Source: an uncultured Lachnospiraceae bacterium (GTDB taxonomy: Bacteria; Bacillota_A; Clostridia; Lachnospirales; Lachnospiraceae). From it: DNA of 40,170 bases. The DNA is taken from the NCBI GenBank assembly GCA_910577835.1, contig CAJTOU010000001.1, forward strand, positions 68,148 through 108,317, written 5' to 3'. The position numbers and the translations under genes were made by a program. The notes under the pieces are model-generated. The model was not told the DNA's origin. It worked only from the letters and a program-made list of their open reading frames with translations, and made no database searches. Positions 33,136 through 40,170 of this stretch are shown here, one piece after another; the stretch's first letter is position 1, and the number at the start of each line of letters is the position of its first letter.

Positions 33136-34317
33136 TTAATCAAGTCTCTGCGGACCATCGCCGATATTTACCACATAAAAATCTGTTTTATATCCGATTT
33201 TCTTTTCATATGCTTCACCGACATTTTTAATAAAATTATCTATTGCCTCTGTTTTTACAATGCTGACCGTACAGCCTCCAAATCCCGCTCCTGTCATTCG
33301 TGAGCCAATCACTCCCTCGCATTTCCATGCTTCTTCTACCAGAGTATCCAGTTCAATTCCTGTTACCTCATAATCGTCTCTAAGAGAAATATGAGACTCG
33401 TTCATCAGCTTTCCAAATGCTTCAATTTCATTATTTAAAAGCAATGTCACAGCGCAGACAGTTCTCTCATTTTCATAAACGGCATGTCTGGCGCGCTTCT
33501 GACGTACAGGATTTTTTATGATATCTTTGACTTCTTCAAATTCCTCAGAAGTCAGTGCTCCGAGATTTGGTACATCTTTTACTTTCTGTATTTCTGCAAG
33601 AGCTGTTTCGCATTCTTCTCTTCTTTCATTGTATTTTGAATCTCCAAGTCCCCGTTTTTTATTTGAACACGCAATTACAATTTCAGCACCTTCAAGCTTC
33701 ACAGGAGCATACTGGTAGGTAAGGCTGTTTGTATCAAGAAAAATTGCCTGTTCCTTTTTGCCCATAGCGATAGCGAACTGGTCCATAATTCCGCAATTAA
33801 CGCCATTATAATTATTTTCAGAATATTGTCCGTACAACGCCAAATCAATATTAGTTAATTTATCATAACCAAACATATCGCGAAGCATTACTCCCGTGAC
33901 TAATTCCACCGATGCAGAAGATGACAGACCGGAACCATTTGGAATATTTCCATATAACAGAATATCAAAACCCTGTTCTATCGCATGGCCTTTTTGAAGA
34001 AATGTCCACATCACTCCCTTTGGATATGCAGTCCAATTTTCATCCTGCTTTGGATTTAATTCATCTAAAGAGCCTTCAATTACACCGATTTTTTCAAAAT
34101 TTATGGAATAAAAACGCAATTTTGAATCCTCTCTTTTTCTTGCCAGCATATAAGTGCCAATAGTAAGTGCGCATGGAAATACATGACCTCCATTATAGTC
34201 GGTATGTTCTCCAATCAGATTGACACGCCCCGGCGCAAAATAGCTGCGGATATCTCCGTCTCCACCAAATTTTTCTACAAAACATTCCTTCATTTCATTT
34301 AACATTTCTTTCTTCAT
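33136..34317 (-). CDS. galK: Galactokinase
   Basis: Phosphorylates galactose at C1 (Leloir pathway). A 393-residue GHMP kinase: galactokinase signature GRVNLIGEHTDYNGG (30-44), ATP-binding loop IPNGSGLSSSAS, MDQFAIAMG containing the catalytic aspartate, and the C-terminal GSRMTGAGFGGCTVS. GGAGG (plus-strand 34327-34331) precedes the ATG. It is the first gene of the galK-galT-GH35 operon. Its promoter (34443-34471) overlaps that of the divergent AraC gene, which makes galactose control by that regulator likely. galE is not in the window. Confidence 0.96.
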   Translation of the reverse strand: MKKEMLNEMKECFVEKFGGDGDIRSYFAPGRVNLIGEHTDYNGGHVFPCALTIGTYMLARKREDSKLRFYSINFEKIGVIEGSLDELNPKQDENWTAYPKGVMWTFLQKGHAIEQGFDILLYGNIPNGSGLSSSASVELVTGVMLRDMFGYDKLTNIDLALYGQYSENNYNGVNCGIMDQFAIAMGKKEQAIFLDTNSLTYQYAPVKLEGAEIVIACSNKKRGLGDSKYNERREECETALAEIQKVKDVPNLGALTSEEFEEVKDIIKNPVRQKRARHAVYENERTVCAVTLLLNNEIEAFGKLMNESHISLRDDYEVTGIELDTLVEEAWKCEGVIGSRMTGAGFGGCTVSIVKTEAIDNFIKNVGEAYEKKIGYKTDFYVVNIGDGPQRLD

Positions 34318-34421
34318 TTCTTATTACCTCCATATATAAATTATATTACATTTTTAATATTGTTTTTAAAAGGACAGTTTAGGCAATCAATCTCCTAGAC
34401 TCTTTATTTTCAAAAAAATAG

Positions 34422-34450
34422 TTGCGTTCTGCTGATAGGATTATTATAAT
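34422..34450 (+). promoter_or_regulatory. Promoter of the AraC regulator gene
   Basis: TTGCGT (34422-34427) and TATAAT (34445-34450) are 17 bp apart, with a start near 34457. Its -10 box shares ATTATAAT with the oppositely oriented galK promoter. Confidence 0.78.
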
Positions 34451-34471
34451 GAGAATATAACAATCTGACAA
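34443..34471 (-). promoter_or_regulatory. galK operon promoter
   Basis: On the minus strand TTGTCA (plus-strand 34466-34471) and TATAAT (34443-34448) are 17 bp apart, with a start near 34436 and a leader of about 119 nt. The -10 box overlaps the -10 box of the divergent regulator promoter, so polymerase cannot occupy both. Confidence 0.82.
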
Positions 34472-34482
34472 TCATTATATTC

Positions 34483-34494
34483 GCAAATATTTGC
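34483..34494. promoter_or_regulatory. 12-bp palindrome between galK and the AraC gene
   Basis: GCAAATATTTGC is a perfect palindrome, lying about 15 bp upstream of the galK -35 box and in the leader of the regulator gene. It is a candidate binding site for the regulator or another factor. AraC proteins more often use direct repeats, so the link is tentative. Confidence 0.45.
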
Positions 34495-34528
34495 ACTATA
34501 TTGAGGTTTTGTAAAAAGGAGAAGTTTT

Positions 34529-35440
34529 ATGCAGTTAATTACAAATGAACAGCAAAAAGAATTAAAATCACACGGAAGCTTTGAGTTTCCAGTATTTGTG
34601 AGTGAAGAAGTGCTGTCGCATTATGAACGCGGCTCCTTTTTATGGCACTGGCATCCGGAGATTGAACTTACCTTTGTAACGGAAGGAGAAATCAGCTATC
34701 AGGTAAATGATAAAATATATACTCTTCATACAGGAGAGGGACTTTTCTGCAATTCGAACGCTTTACATACAGGACATATGATTGACCAGAAAAATTGTTA
34801 TTATATCTCGATTACCTTCCATCCGCGTATAATATATGGATACGAGGGAAGCATCCTGCATCAGAATTATGTAAAGCCTGTGATTACAGCAGGCTCTTTT
34901 GGCTCATTTTTTATATCGCCAAAAATTTCATGGCAGAAACAAATTCTGCTACTTATGAAAGAAATTTATCAATTATTTTCTGCACATAAGGATATGTTTG
35001 AATTTCAGATTCAACAGAAACTTTCGGCTGTCTGGCTGTCTATTTTGGAAAATAAAAAAGAAGATTTACAAATATCTGTAAAAAAAGAACGTGCAGGTCA
35101 TGATTTAGAGCGGATTCGGGAAATTTTAACTTATATTCATACACATTATATGGAAAAAATTACATTAGAGGAAATCGCCGCACAGATTGGTTTATGTAAG
35201 GGGGAATGTTGCAGGTTTTTTAAAAAGCATATGAACCAGTCTCTGTTTGATTATATTTTATATTATCGGGTGGAAAAAAGTCTGCTTCTTTTGGCACAGA
35301 AAAACCTGTCTGTGACAGAGATTGCCGAGCAGACAGGTTTTTCAAATTCCAGTTATTATGCCAGAGTATTTAAGGAGCAGATGAATTGTTCACCGAGCCA
35401 GTATCGAAATAGATATATGTTATCTTTTACCATTCATTAA
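34529..35440 (+). CDS. AraC-family regulator of the galactose cluster
   Basis: A 303-residue AraC/XylS regulator. The N-terminal cupin-like sensing domain (about 20-150) includes SFLWHWHPEIELTFVTEGEI and HTGEGLFCNSNALH. Two C-terminal helix-turn-helix motifs follow (about 200-295, with ITLEEIAAQIGLCKGECCRFF and SVTEIAEQTGFSNSSYYARVF). GGAG precedes the ATG at 34529. It is divergent from galK with overlapping promoters, which suggests it controls the GH35/galT/galK genes and senses a galactoside; the ligand is inferred. The last 14 bp overlap the convergent nucleotidyltransferase gene. Confidence 0.92.
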   Translation: MQLITNEQQKELKSHGSFEFPVFVSEEVLSHYERGSFLWHWHPEIELTFVTEGEISYQVNDKIYTLHTGEGLFCNSNALHTGHMIDQKNCYYISITFHPRIIYGYEGSILHQNYVKPVITAGSFGSFFISPKISWQKQILLLMKEIYQLFSAHKDMFEFQIQQKLSAVWLSILENKKEDLQISVKKERAGHDLERIREILTYIHTHYMEKITLEEIAAQIGLCKGECCRFFKKHMNQSLFDYILYYRVEKSLLLLAQKNLSVTEIAEQTGFSNSSYYARVFKEQMNCSPSQYRNRYMLSFTIH

Positions 35441-36212
35441 TATTTGGTCTTGATACTCTCCACCACTGTTCAAAATCCTTTGTATATGTGCTTAAAATTT
35501 TTGAAATATCTTTTGTTGGTACATAGGAAGATATCTCCTGAAATTTCTGTACAAATGCATCTGCATCGTTCATTTCCTGTGTTTGTGCCAGCCTTTTTCC
35601 AAGCTCTGTAAGTTCTGCTGTCTGATGAGATATTTCAGTTACCTGTTCTTCAAGTCTTCTGTTGCATGCAAATAAAATTTCATTTTCCTGAAGAATAATT
35701 CTATACAAGCTATATATTATTTCATTTATTGCATGTAACTTCATATATCCGTCAATCGGACAGCTTTTCATAAAATAATAATAATTCAGCCAGAAATCAG
35801 CATAAAAAGACATCATCTTCTCTTCCTTTTCCGATTTCTGAAACACTGGAATTTTTGCAACAATTTCCTCTATTTCAGGGTCATGGCTGAATAATACCTG
35901 AGCTTTTACAAAAGCATTTCTGGCAGGTTCGCTTCCTTTTTCCGCTGCTTCCTGCAAAAATCCTTTTGTCATGTATTTGATATCAAAATACCCACCCTCA
36001 TAAGTACAAAATCCGGAAATTGTTTCGGCTGTACTATTCGTTTCTTTTTTCTCTTTATATATTTCATCGCTTACAACTACCATTGCATCCAAATCCGAAT
36101 CAGGCCGTTCATTTCCTTTTGCCACAGAACCTCCGAAAACCAGGGCGATAACGTCTTTTTCCATAAAATATTTTTTCATATTTTCCAGTGAATCTTTATG
36201 ATGTTGGTACAT
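35427..36212 (-). CDS. Nucleotidyltransferase domain protein
   Basis: A 261-residue protein with an N-terminal polymerase-beta-type nucleotidyltransferase domain: FGGSVAKG (26-33) and the metal-binding DSDLD (38-42). The C-terminal part is helical (about 120-255). The fold is shared by aminoglycoside adenylyltransferases and by many uncharacterised bacterial proteins. Nothing visible shows drug specificity, so a resistance role should not be assumed. The ATG at 36212 is preceded by TATGGAGAGTAG. It converges with the AraC gene, overlapping it by 14 bp, and lies 113 bp downstream of ileS. Confidence 0.8.
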   Translation of the reverse strand: MYQHHKDSLENMKKYFMEKDVIALVFGGSVAKGNERPDSDLDAMVVVSDEIYKEKKETNSTAETISGFCTYEGGYFDIKYMTKGFLQEAAEKGSEPARNAFVKAQVLFSHDPEIEEIVAKIPVFQKSEKEEKMMSFYADFWLNYYYFMKSCPIDGYMKLHAINEIIYSLYRIILQENEILFACNRRLEEQVTEISHQTAELTELGKRLAQTQEMNDADAFVQKFQEISSYVPTKDISKILSTYTKDFEQWWRVSRPNINEW

Positions 36213-36325
36213 AATCTACTCTCCATATGCTCTGTAAATTTTAATTACTTTAATTTATTTGTGACAGTAAAAAATTTGTGTCTAACAGTTTATGTTAAAA
36301 ACTATTTGAATTTATTATAACAAAA

Positions 36326-39300
36326 TCAGCAGAAATTGGAAACAATTTTTTTAACTTTTATTTTTACTTCCTTTCCTTTCTCGTCTTCTGCCAATAACAC
36401 AATATCTGCCACGTCAATTTTCTCAACGCTTCCCATAGTTTCATTACAGATATATTCTGTCCATTTCTGTTCTATTTCGCCATCAAATTCAAGCAGAATC
36501 TTATCTGTAATTTCACATCCAAGCTGTTTTCTTGTATCCTGAATCTTTCGCACCATTTCTCTTGAGGCTCCCTCCTGTTTCAATTCCTCTGTCAGTGTTA
36601 AATCCAGTGAAACCACAATTCCTTGACTGCTTGCCACATGTTGTCCTTCTTTGGCCTGATAGGATACAAGAATAATTTCCGGCGCAAAGCTTTCCTGTAT
36701 ATTATTTACTGTAAGAATGACTTCATCTTGTTTCAAAACAAACTTACCCTGCTTTACAGCCTTAATAATTTCCGGAATGCGTTTCGGATATCTATTTCGT
36801 ATTTCATTAAAGTCAGGCGCATATTTTATATTTGCAATCTCTTTTGTCTCCTTTATTATTTCAACAGCTTTCACATTCAATTCTTCTGCAATTATTCCAC
36901 TAAACTCTGCAACCACAGCGCTTTGCGAATTATCTGACAGCGCAATTTTCAAACAGCTTAAAGGCTGTCTGTTTTTTATCTGGTTTTTATTTCGTATTGT
37001 TCTTGCCAGATAAATAACCTGCCAAACCAGAGATACTTGTTTTATCAGCTCTTCATTGCAATATTTTTTTGAAATATCCGGCCATTCTGTTAAATGTACA
37101 GAATAATCATCTATTAATATCTGATATATTTTCTCTGAAATAATCGGTGCTGCTGGTGCAAACAGCTTTGTCAGACTTACAAGCACATAATATAATGTTT
37201 CATATGCGTGGCGTTTATCCTCACTCATGCCGCTGCTCCAGAAACGCCTTCTTGAACGCCTGATATACCAGTTTGTCAGTCCGTCGAGAAAGTCTGTCAA
37301 ATACTGGGCATATTTATTGACCTGATATTTATCCATATGAAATGAGATATTTTTCTCCGTTTCATATAACCTTGCCAGTATCCATTTATCAAGCTGATTT
37401 TCAGAAACAGGGGACTTTAAAGCACCCTGTTCCGGTTTGAATTCATCAATATTTGCATATGAAATATAAAAGCTGCACGCATTCCAGTATGGCAGAATTA
37501 TCTGCTGATATGCATCTTGTATGCCAGATTCATCAAACAGCAAGTCATTTATCAGCATTGCATTTGTCTGATATAAATACAGACGAAACGCATCTGTCCC
37601 ATACTGCTTCATAAGCTGCATTGGGTCTGTATAATTTTTTGACGATTTTGCAAGTTTTTTCCCATCGTTTGCAAGAATAGTCCCATGTACCACACAGTTT
37701 TTAAAAGCATTTTTATCAAATAATGCCACAGCCAAAACATGCAGATAATAAAACCAGCATCGTATCTGTCCGGTATATTCTACTATAAAGTCACATGGAA
37801 AATGTGAATCAAACCATTCTTTATTTTCAAATGGATAATGTTTTTGTGCAAATGGCACAGAACCACTTTCAAACCAGCAGTCCAGAACTTCCGGTACACG
37901 CCGCATGGTTTTGCCGCATTTGCATGGAAATGTAACTTTATCCATATATTGTCTGTGAAGATTTGTCAACTTTACTCCACTTGCCTTATATATTTCATCT
38001 ATACTTCCGAGAACTCTGCGTTCTTTACATTCTTCACATTCCCAGATTGGAATCGGTGTACTCCAGTATCTGTTTCTTGAGATATTCCAGTCCCTTGCAT
38101 TGGAAAGCCAGTTGCCAAAACGACCATGCTTGACTGTTTCAGGAACCCAGTTGATTTTTTCGTTTAATTCAATTAGACGTGGTTTTATTTTTTCAATATT
38201 AAAATACCATGCGTTCATCGCCTTATAGATTAATGGACGTTTACATCTCCAGCAGTGAGGATAATTATGTTCAATTGTCCCATCTGCCACAGCTTTTTGG
38301 TGTTCATATAAATATTTTATAATAACAGGATTCATTTCAATTACATTTTTCTTTTCTGTACAGAATTGATTATCCTGATAAAAATCTGTGATTTCAGATG
38401 TAAAGTATCCCTTTTCATCTACCGGATTTACCAGAGGGATTTTATTCTTTTTGCAGGTCCAGTAGTCATCTTCTCCAAACGCCGGCGCAGTATGCACAAT
38501 TCCAACACCCTCTTCGGCTCCTACATAATCTGCCGAAACTACCCGAAAGGCTCCTTCTGATTTTTTTTCTTCAAAATAATTAAAAAGAGGCTCGTATTCC
38601 ATGCCAACAAAATCCAAACCTTTACATTCCTTTAAAATCTTTGGAGATGTTCCAAATAATTTTGGAAAATTCTTTAAAGTATTTGTACATGCTACATAAA
38701 TCTCATTTTGTACTTCTACAAAAGAATAGTTGAGATTTTCGCCTACTGCAAGACACAAATTTGAAGGCAGTGTCCACGGTGTCGTTGTCCATGCCAGTAA
38801 ATAAACACATTTATTATGAATAGACAAAGAAGTTTTAAACTTTGCAATTACCCATCTGTCCTGTCTTAATCTGGTAGAATCGGATTCTCTTGTATCTGAT
38901 ATGGAAAGAGATGTTTCACAGTGCATACAGTACGGAGTAACTCTGTAATCCTTGTAAATAAGCTCTTTTTTATAGCACTGTTTAAATGCCCACATAACGC
39001 TCTCCATAAATTCAGGATTCATGGTCTTATATGCGCCGTCATAATCTACCCATCGTGCCATCTGTTCTACATATTCTCTCCATGCGTCATTGTTGTTTGA
39101 AACAATTTCATGGCATTTTTCATTAAATTTATCAATTCCAATGCTTTTTTCAATTTCATTTTTATCCTCTATTCCCAATAATTTTTCCGCCTGATTTTCA
39201 ATGGGCAGACCATGACAGTCCCATCCCCACACTCTTGGAACCTTATGTCCTTTCATTGTCTGGTATCTTGCAGTCAAATCTTTGATAAAAGAAACCAGAA

Positions 39301-39475
39301 CAGTTCCATGATGCGGTTTTCCGGTTGGAAATGGAGGACCGTCATAAAATACAACTTCCTCTCCGGTCTTTTCTTCTACTGACTTTTCAAATACATTTTC
39401 CTTTTTCCAAAATGCAAGGATTTCTTCTTGAATATTTGCCATTTCGGGCTTTGCAGTTAATTCGTGATACTTCAT
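36326..39475 (-). CDS. ileS: Isoleucyl-tRNA synthetase, long eukaryote-like type
   Basis: Charges tRNA-Ile. The 1049-residue length and sequence belong to the longer IleRS type (ileS2-like), common in Clostridia. The HIGH motif is PHHG (54-57) and WGWDCHGLPIE follows. The editing domain occupies about 200-390. The KMSKS position reads KLAKS (near residue 605, in DGKKLAKSSKNY), a divergent form. The WCWR-type cysteines in PHCWRCKRP and CEECKE probably bind zinc. AAAGGCAGG precedes the ATG. Expression is set by the T-box at 39624-39861. ileS2-type enzymes can be less sensitive to mupirocin, but this cannot be read here. Confidence 0.95.
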   Translation of the reverse strand: MKYHELTAKPEMANIQEEILAFWKKENVFEKSVEEKTGEEVVFYDGPPFPTGKPHHGTVLVSFIKDLTARYQTMKGHKVPRVWGWDCHGLPIENQAEKLLGIEDKNEIEKSIGIDKFNEKCHEIVSNNNDAWREYVEQMARWVDYDGAYKTMNPEFMESVMWAFKQCYKKELIYKDYRVTPYCMHCETSLSISDTRESDSTRLRQDRWVIAKFKTSLSIHNKCVYLLAWTTTPWTLPSNLCLAVGENLNYSFVEVQNEIYVACTNTLKNFPKLFGTSPKILKECKGLDFVGMEYEPLFNYFEEKKSEGAFRVVSADYVGAEEGVGIVHTAPAFGEDDYWTCKKNKIPLVNPVDEKGYFTSEITDFYQDNQFCTEKKNVIEMNPVIIKYLYEHQKAVADGTIEHNYPHCWRCKRPLIYKAMNAWYFNIEKIKPRLIELNEKINWVPETVKHGRFGNWLSNARDWNISRNRYWSTPIPIWECEECKERRVLGSIDEIYKASGVKLTNLHRQYMDKVTFPCKCGKTMRRVPEVLDCWFESGSVPFAQKHYPFENKEWFDSHFPCDFIVEYTGQIRCWFYYLHVLAVALFDKNAFKNCVVHGTILANDGKKLAKSSKNYTDPMQLMKQYGTDAFRLYLYQTNAMLINDLLFDESGIQDAYQQIILPYWNACSFYISYANIDEFKPEQGALKSPVSENQLDKWILARLYETEKNISFHMDKYQVNKYAQYLTDFLDGLTNWYIRRSRRRFWSSGMSEDKRHAYETLYYVLVSLTKLFAPAAPIISEKIYQILIDDYSVHLTEWPDISKKYCNEELIKQVSLVWQVIYLARTIRNKNQIKNRQPLSCLKIALSDNSQSAVVAEFSGIIAEELNVKAVEIIKETKEIANIKYAPDFNEIRNRYPKRIPEIIKAVKQGKFVLKQDEVILTVNNIQESFAPEIILVSYQAKEGQHVASSQGIVVSLDLTLTEELKQEGASREMVRKIQDTRKQLGCEITDKILLEFDGEIEQKWTEYICNETMGSVEKIDVADIVLLAEDEKGKEVKIKVKKIVSNFC

Positions 39476-39501
39476 TTTGTATACCTGCCTTTCTTATTAT
39501 T

Positions 39502-39549
39502 AAACAATAAATATGTGAAACAATGAACATATAAAACAATAAATATAAT
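39502..39549. repeat. Three tandem 16-bp units in the ileS leader
   Basis: Units at 39502-39517, 39518-39533 and 39534-39549 read AAACAATAAATATGTG, AAACAATGAACATATA and AAACAATAAATATAAT. They lie between the T-box terminator and the ileS ribosome binding site. The middle unit's ACAATGAAC (39520-39528) can also pair with GTTCATTGT (39559-39567). Confidence 0.8.
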
Positions 39550-39623
39550 TAGTCAAAGGTTCATTGTAGAAGTCAGGCAAAGAAAAGTTTGTAGAAGTGT
39601 TTCAATTTATATTTTTTATAAAA

Positions 39624-39861
39624 ATAAAAAAGCTCCGTTCTGACAGAACGAAGCATATACCTTCTTCTATAAACCACTGTCAAACATACCATCATATGTC
39701 ATCCCGATAACGGGGGATTTCCGACACAGCCTAATTGCATAAAGCGTTCAGCCTGTGGCTCAAAAGTGATATTCAAAGTAATACTACTCTTGTTAAGCTC
39801 TCACCATACCTTAACTCTCTGGGAATTTCGTAATACTTCTACTGTCTTTTTCATTGCCTTG
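39624..39861 (-). promoter_or_regulatory. T-box riboswitch (isoleucine specifier) upstream of ileS
   Basis: The leader starting near 39861 has the Stem I features CAGAGAG and GGTATGGTGAGAGC. They are followed by the specifier loop GAATATCACTTTTGAGC, where ATC (plus-strand 39768-39770) is an isoleucine codon followed by A. Further down, GACAGTGGTTTATAG is a divergent T-box bulge sequence (TGG pairs with the tRNA 3' end). The element ends in a strong terminator: GCTTCGTTCT, loop GTC, AGAACGGAGC, TTTTTT (39624-39654). Uncharged tRNA-Ile would favour the antiterminator and ileS transcription. The codon matches the downstream gene, which supports the call. Confidence 0.9.
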
Positions 39862-39867
39862 TGGCAT

Positions 39868-39896
39868 ATTATAATCTCTGTATGAAAATTTGTCAA
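39868..39896 (-). promoter_or_regulatory. Consensus promoter of the T-box / ileS transcript
   Basis: On the minus strand TTGACA (plus-strand 39891-39896) and TATAAT (39868-39873) with a 17-bp spacer: a perfect sigma-A promoter. The start would be near 39861. Confidence 0.92.
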
Positions 39897-39961
39897 GAAA
39901 AAACGTTATTTTTATATAAAACCAGTATTAAAATTAAGCGGTGGATGGTTTACGAAAAACA

Positions 39962-40170
39962 TTAAAACAAGCTTGACCTTTCCCGGAATTCTGTCGGCGT
40001 ACAGCCCATATAGCGCTTAAACAATTTATTAAAATAACTACTATTATGAAAACCACAGGAAAAAGCAATATCAGATATACTCATACTTTTGTCCAGCAAT
40101 AAAAATGTACTCTGCTGAATCCGATAATGATTGAGATAAACAACAGGAGAAACACTGGTTATTCTGTCTC
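39962..40170 (-). CDS. AraC-family regulator, C-terminal HTH part (truncated by window edge)
   Basis: The minus-strand frame is open from the right edge to a TAA at 39962-39964, giving 69 residues. They read VSPVVYLNHYRIQQSTF, SISDIAFSCGFHNSSYFNKL and FKRYMGCTPTEFRERSS. These are the second helix-turn-helix of an AraC/XylS regulator and its PTEFR-type end. The N-terminal sensing domain and start lie beyond the window, so the ligand and targets are unknown. It ends about 65 bp before the T-box promoter and has the same orientation as ileS. It is distinct from the galactose-cluster regulator. Confidence 0.9.
   Translation of the reverse strand, partial: DRITSVSPVVYLNHYRIQQSTFLLLDKSMSISDIAFSCGFHNSSYFNKLFKRYMGCTPTEFRERSSLF

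Noticed and set aside
35427..36212. Aminoglycoside resistance gene
   Set aside because: Only the general nucleotidyltransferase motif is present; no drug-specific residues can be claimed and the context is metabolic.

Overview
The window looks like a chromosomal segment of a low-GC Gram-positive gut anaerobe, most likely a Lachnospiraceae member (Clostridia). The grounds are AT-rich DNA, strong AGGAGG-type ribosome binding sites, an L27 with the Prp-cleaved N-terminal extension, a T-box in front of ileS, a LexA/LysM SOS divergon, and the TIGR03960-TIGR03936-rng / rplU-prp-rpmA-obgE-yhbY-nadD-yqeK-rsfS order. The family-level name is inference; no rRNA or other marker is present to fix it.

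Layout. Positions 1-5130 (+ strand): the 3' end of an HlyD-like protein, yggS, sepF, aroB, lspA, an RluD-type pseudouridine synthase and a cytidylate-kinase-like protein. At about 5.2 kb a bidirectional hairpin separates these from mostly minus-strand genes. Next come a XerS-like tyrosine recombinase with a perfect 36-bp palindrome upstream, a TtcA-family tRNA thiolase, and the divergent LysM (YneA-like) / lexA pair with two LexA-type boxes. Minus-strand ribosome assembly and NAD genes follow: rsfS, yqeK, nadD, yhbY, obgE, rpmA, prp, and rplU with an L21 leader. Between rplU (13.4 kb) and its usual neighbour rng (22.4 kb) lies an 8.6-kb accessory block: an M15 peptidase and a five-gene minus-strand transport operon. 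Then come rng, the TIGR03936 and TIGR03960 proteins, hisIE, hisB and a DUF4261 protein. A galactose cluster (GH35 beta-galactosidase, galT, galK, divergent AraC regulator), a nucleotidyltransferase, ileS behind an isoleucine T-box, and the C-terminal end of another AraC regulator complete the window.

The most unusual part is 13715-20846. A lipoprotein joining a beta-rich N-terminal region to a solute-binding domain, and two CUT1-type permeases, are followed by an HlyD/MacA-like adaptor and a protein with a MacB-type extracellular core but only part of an FtsX membrane domain. No ATPase is encoded, so import-type and export-type parts sit in one apparent operon. This is the best candidate for an undescribed system. 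Second are the XerS-like recombinase and its palindrome, located where gene orientation switches.

All functional calls come from reading motifs and context; no database searches were run.
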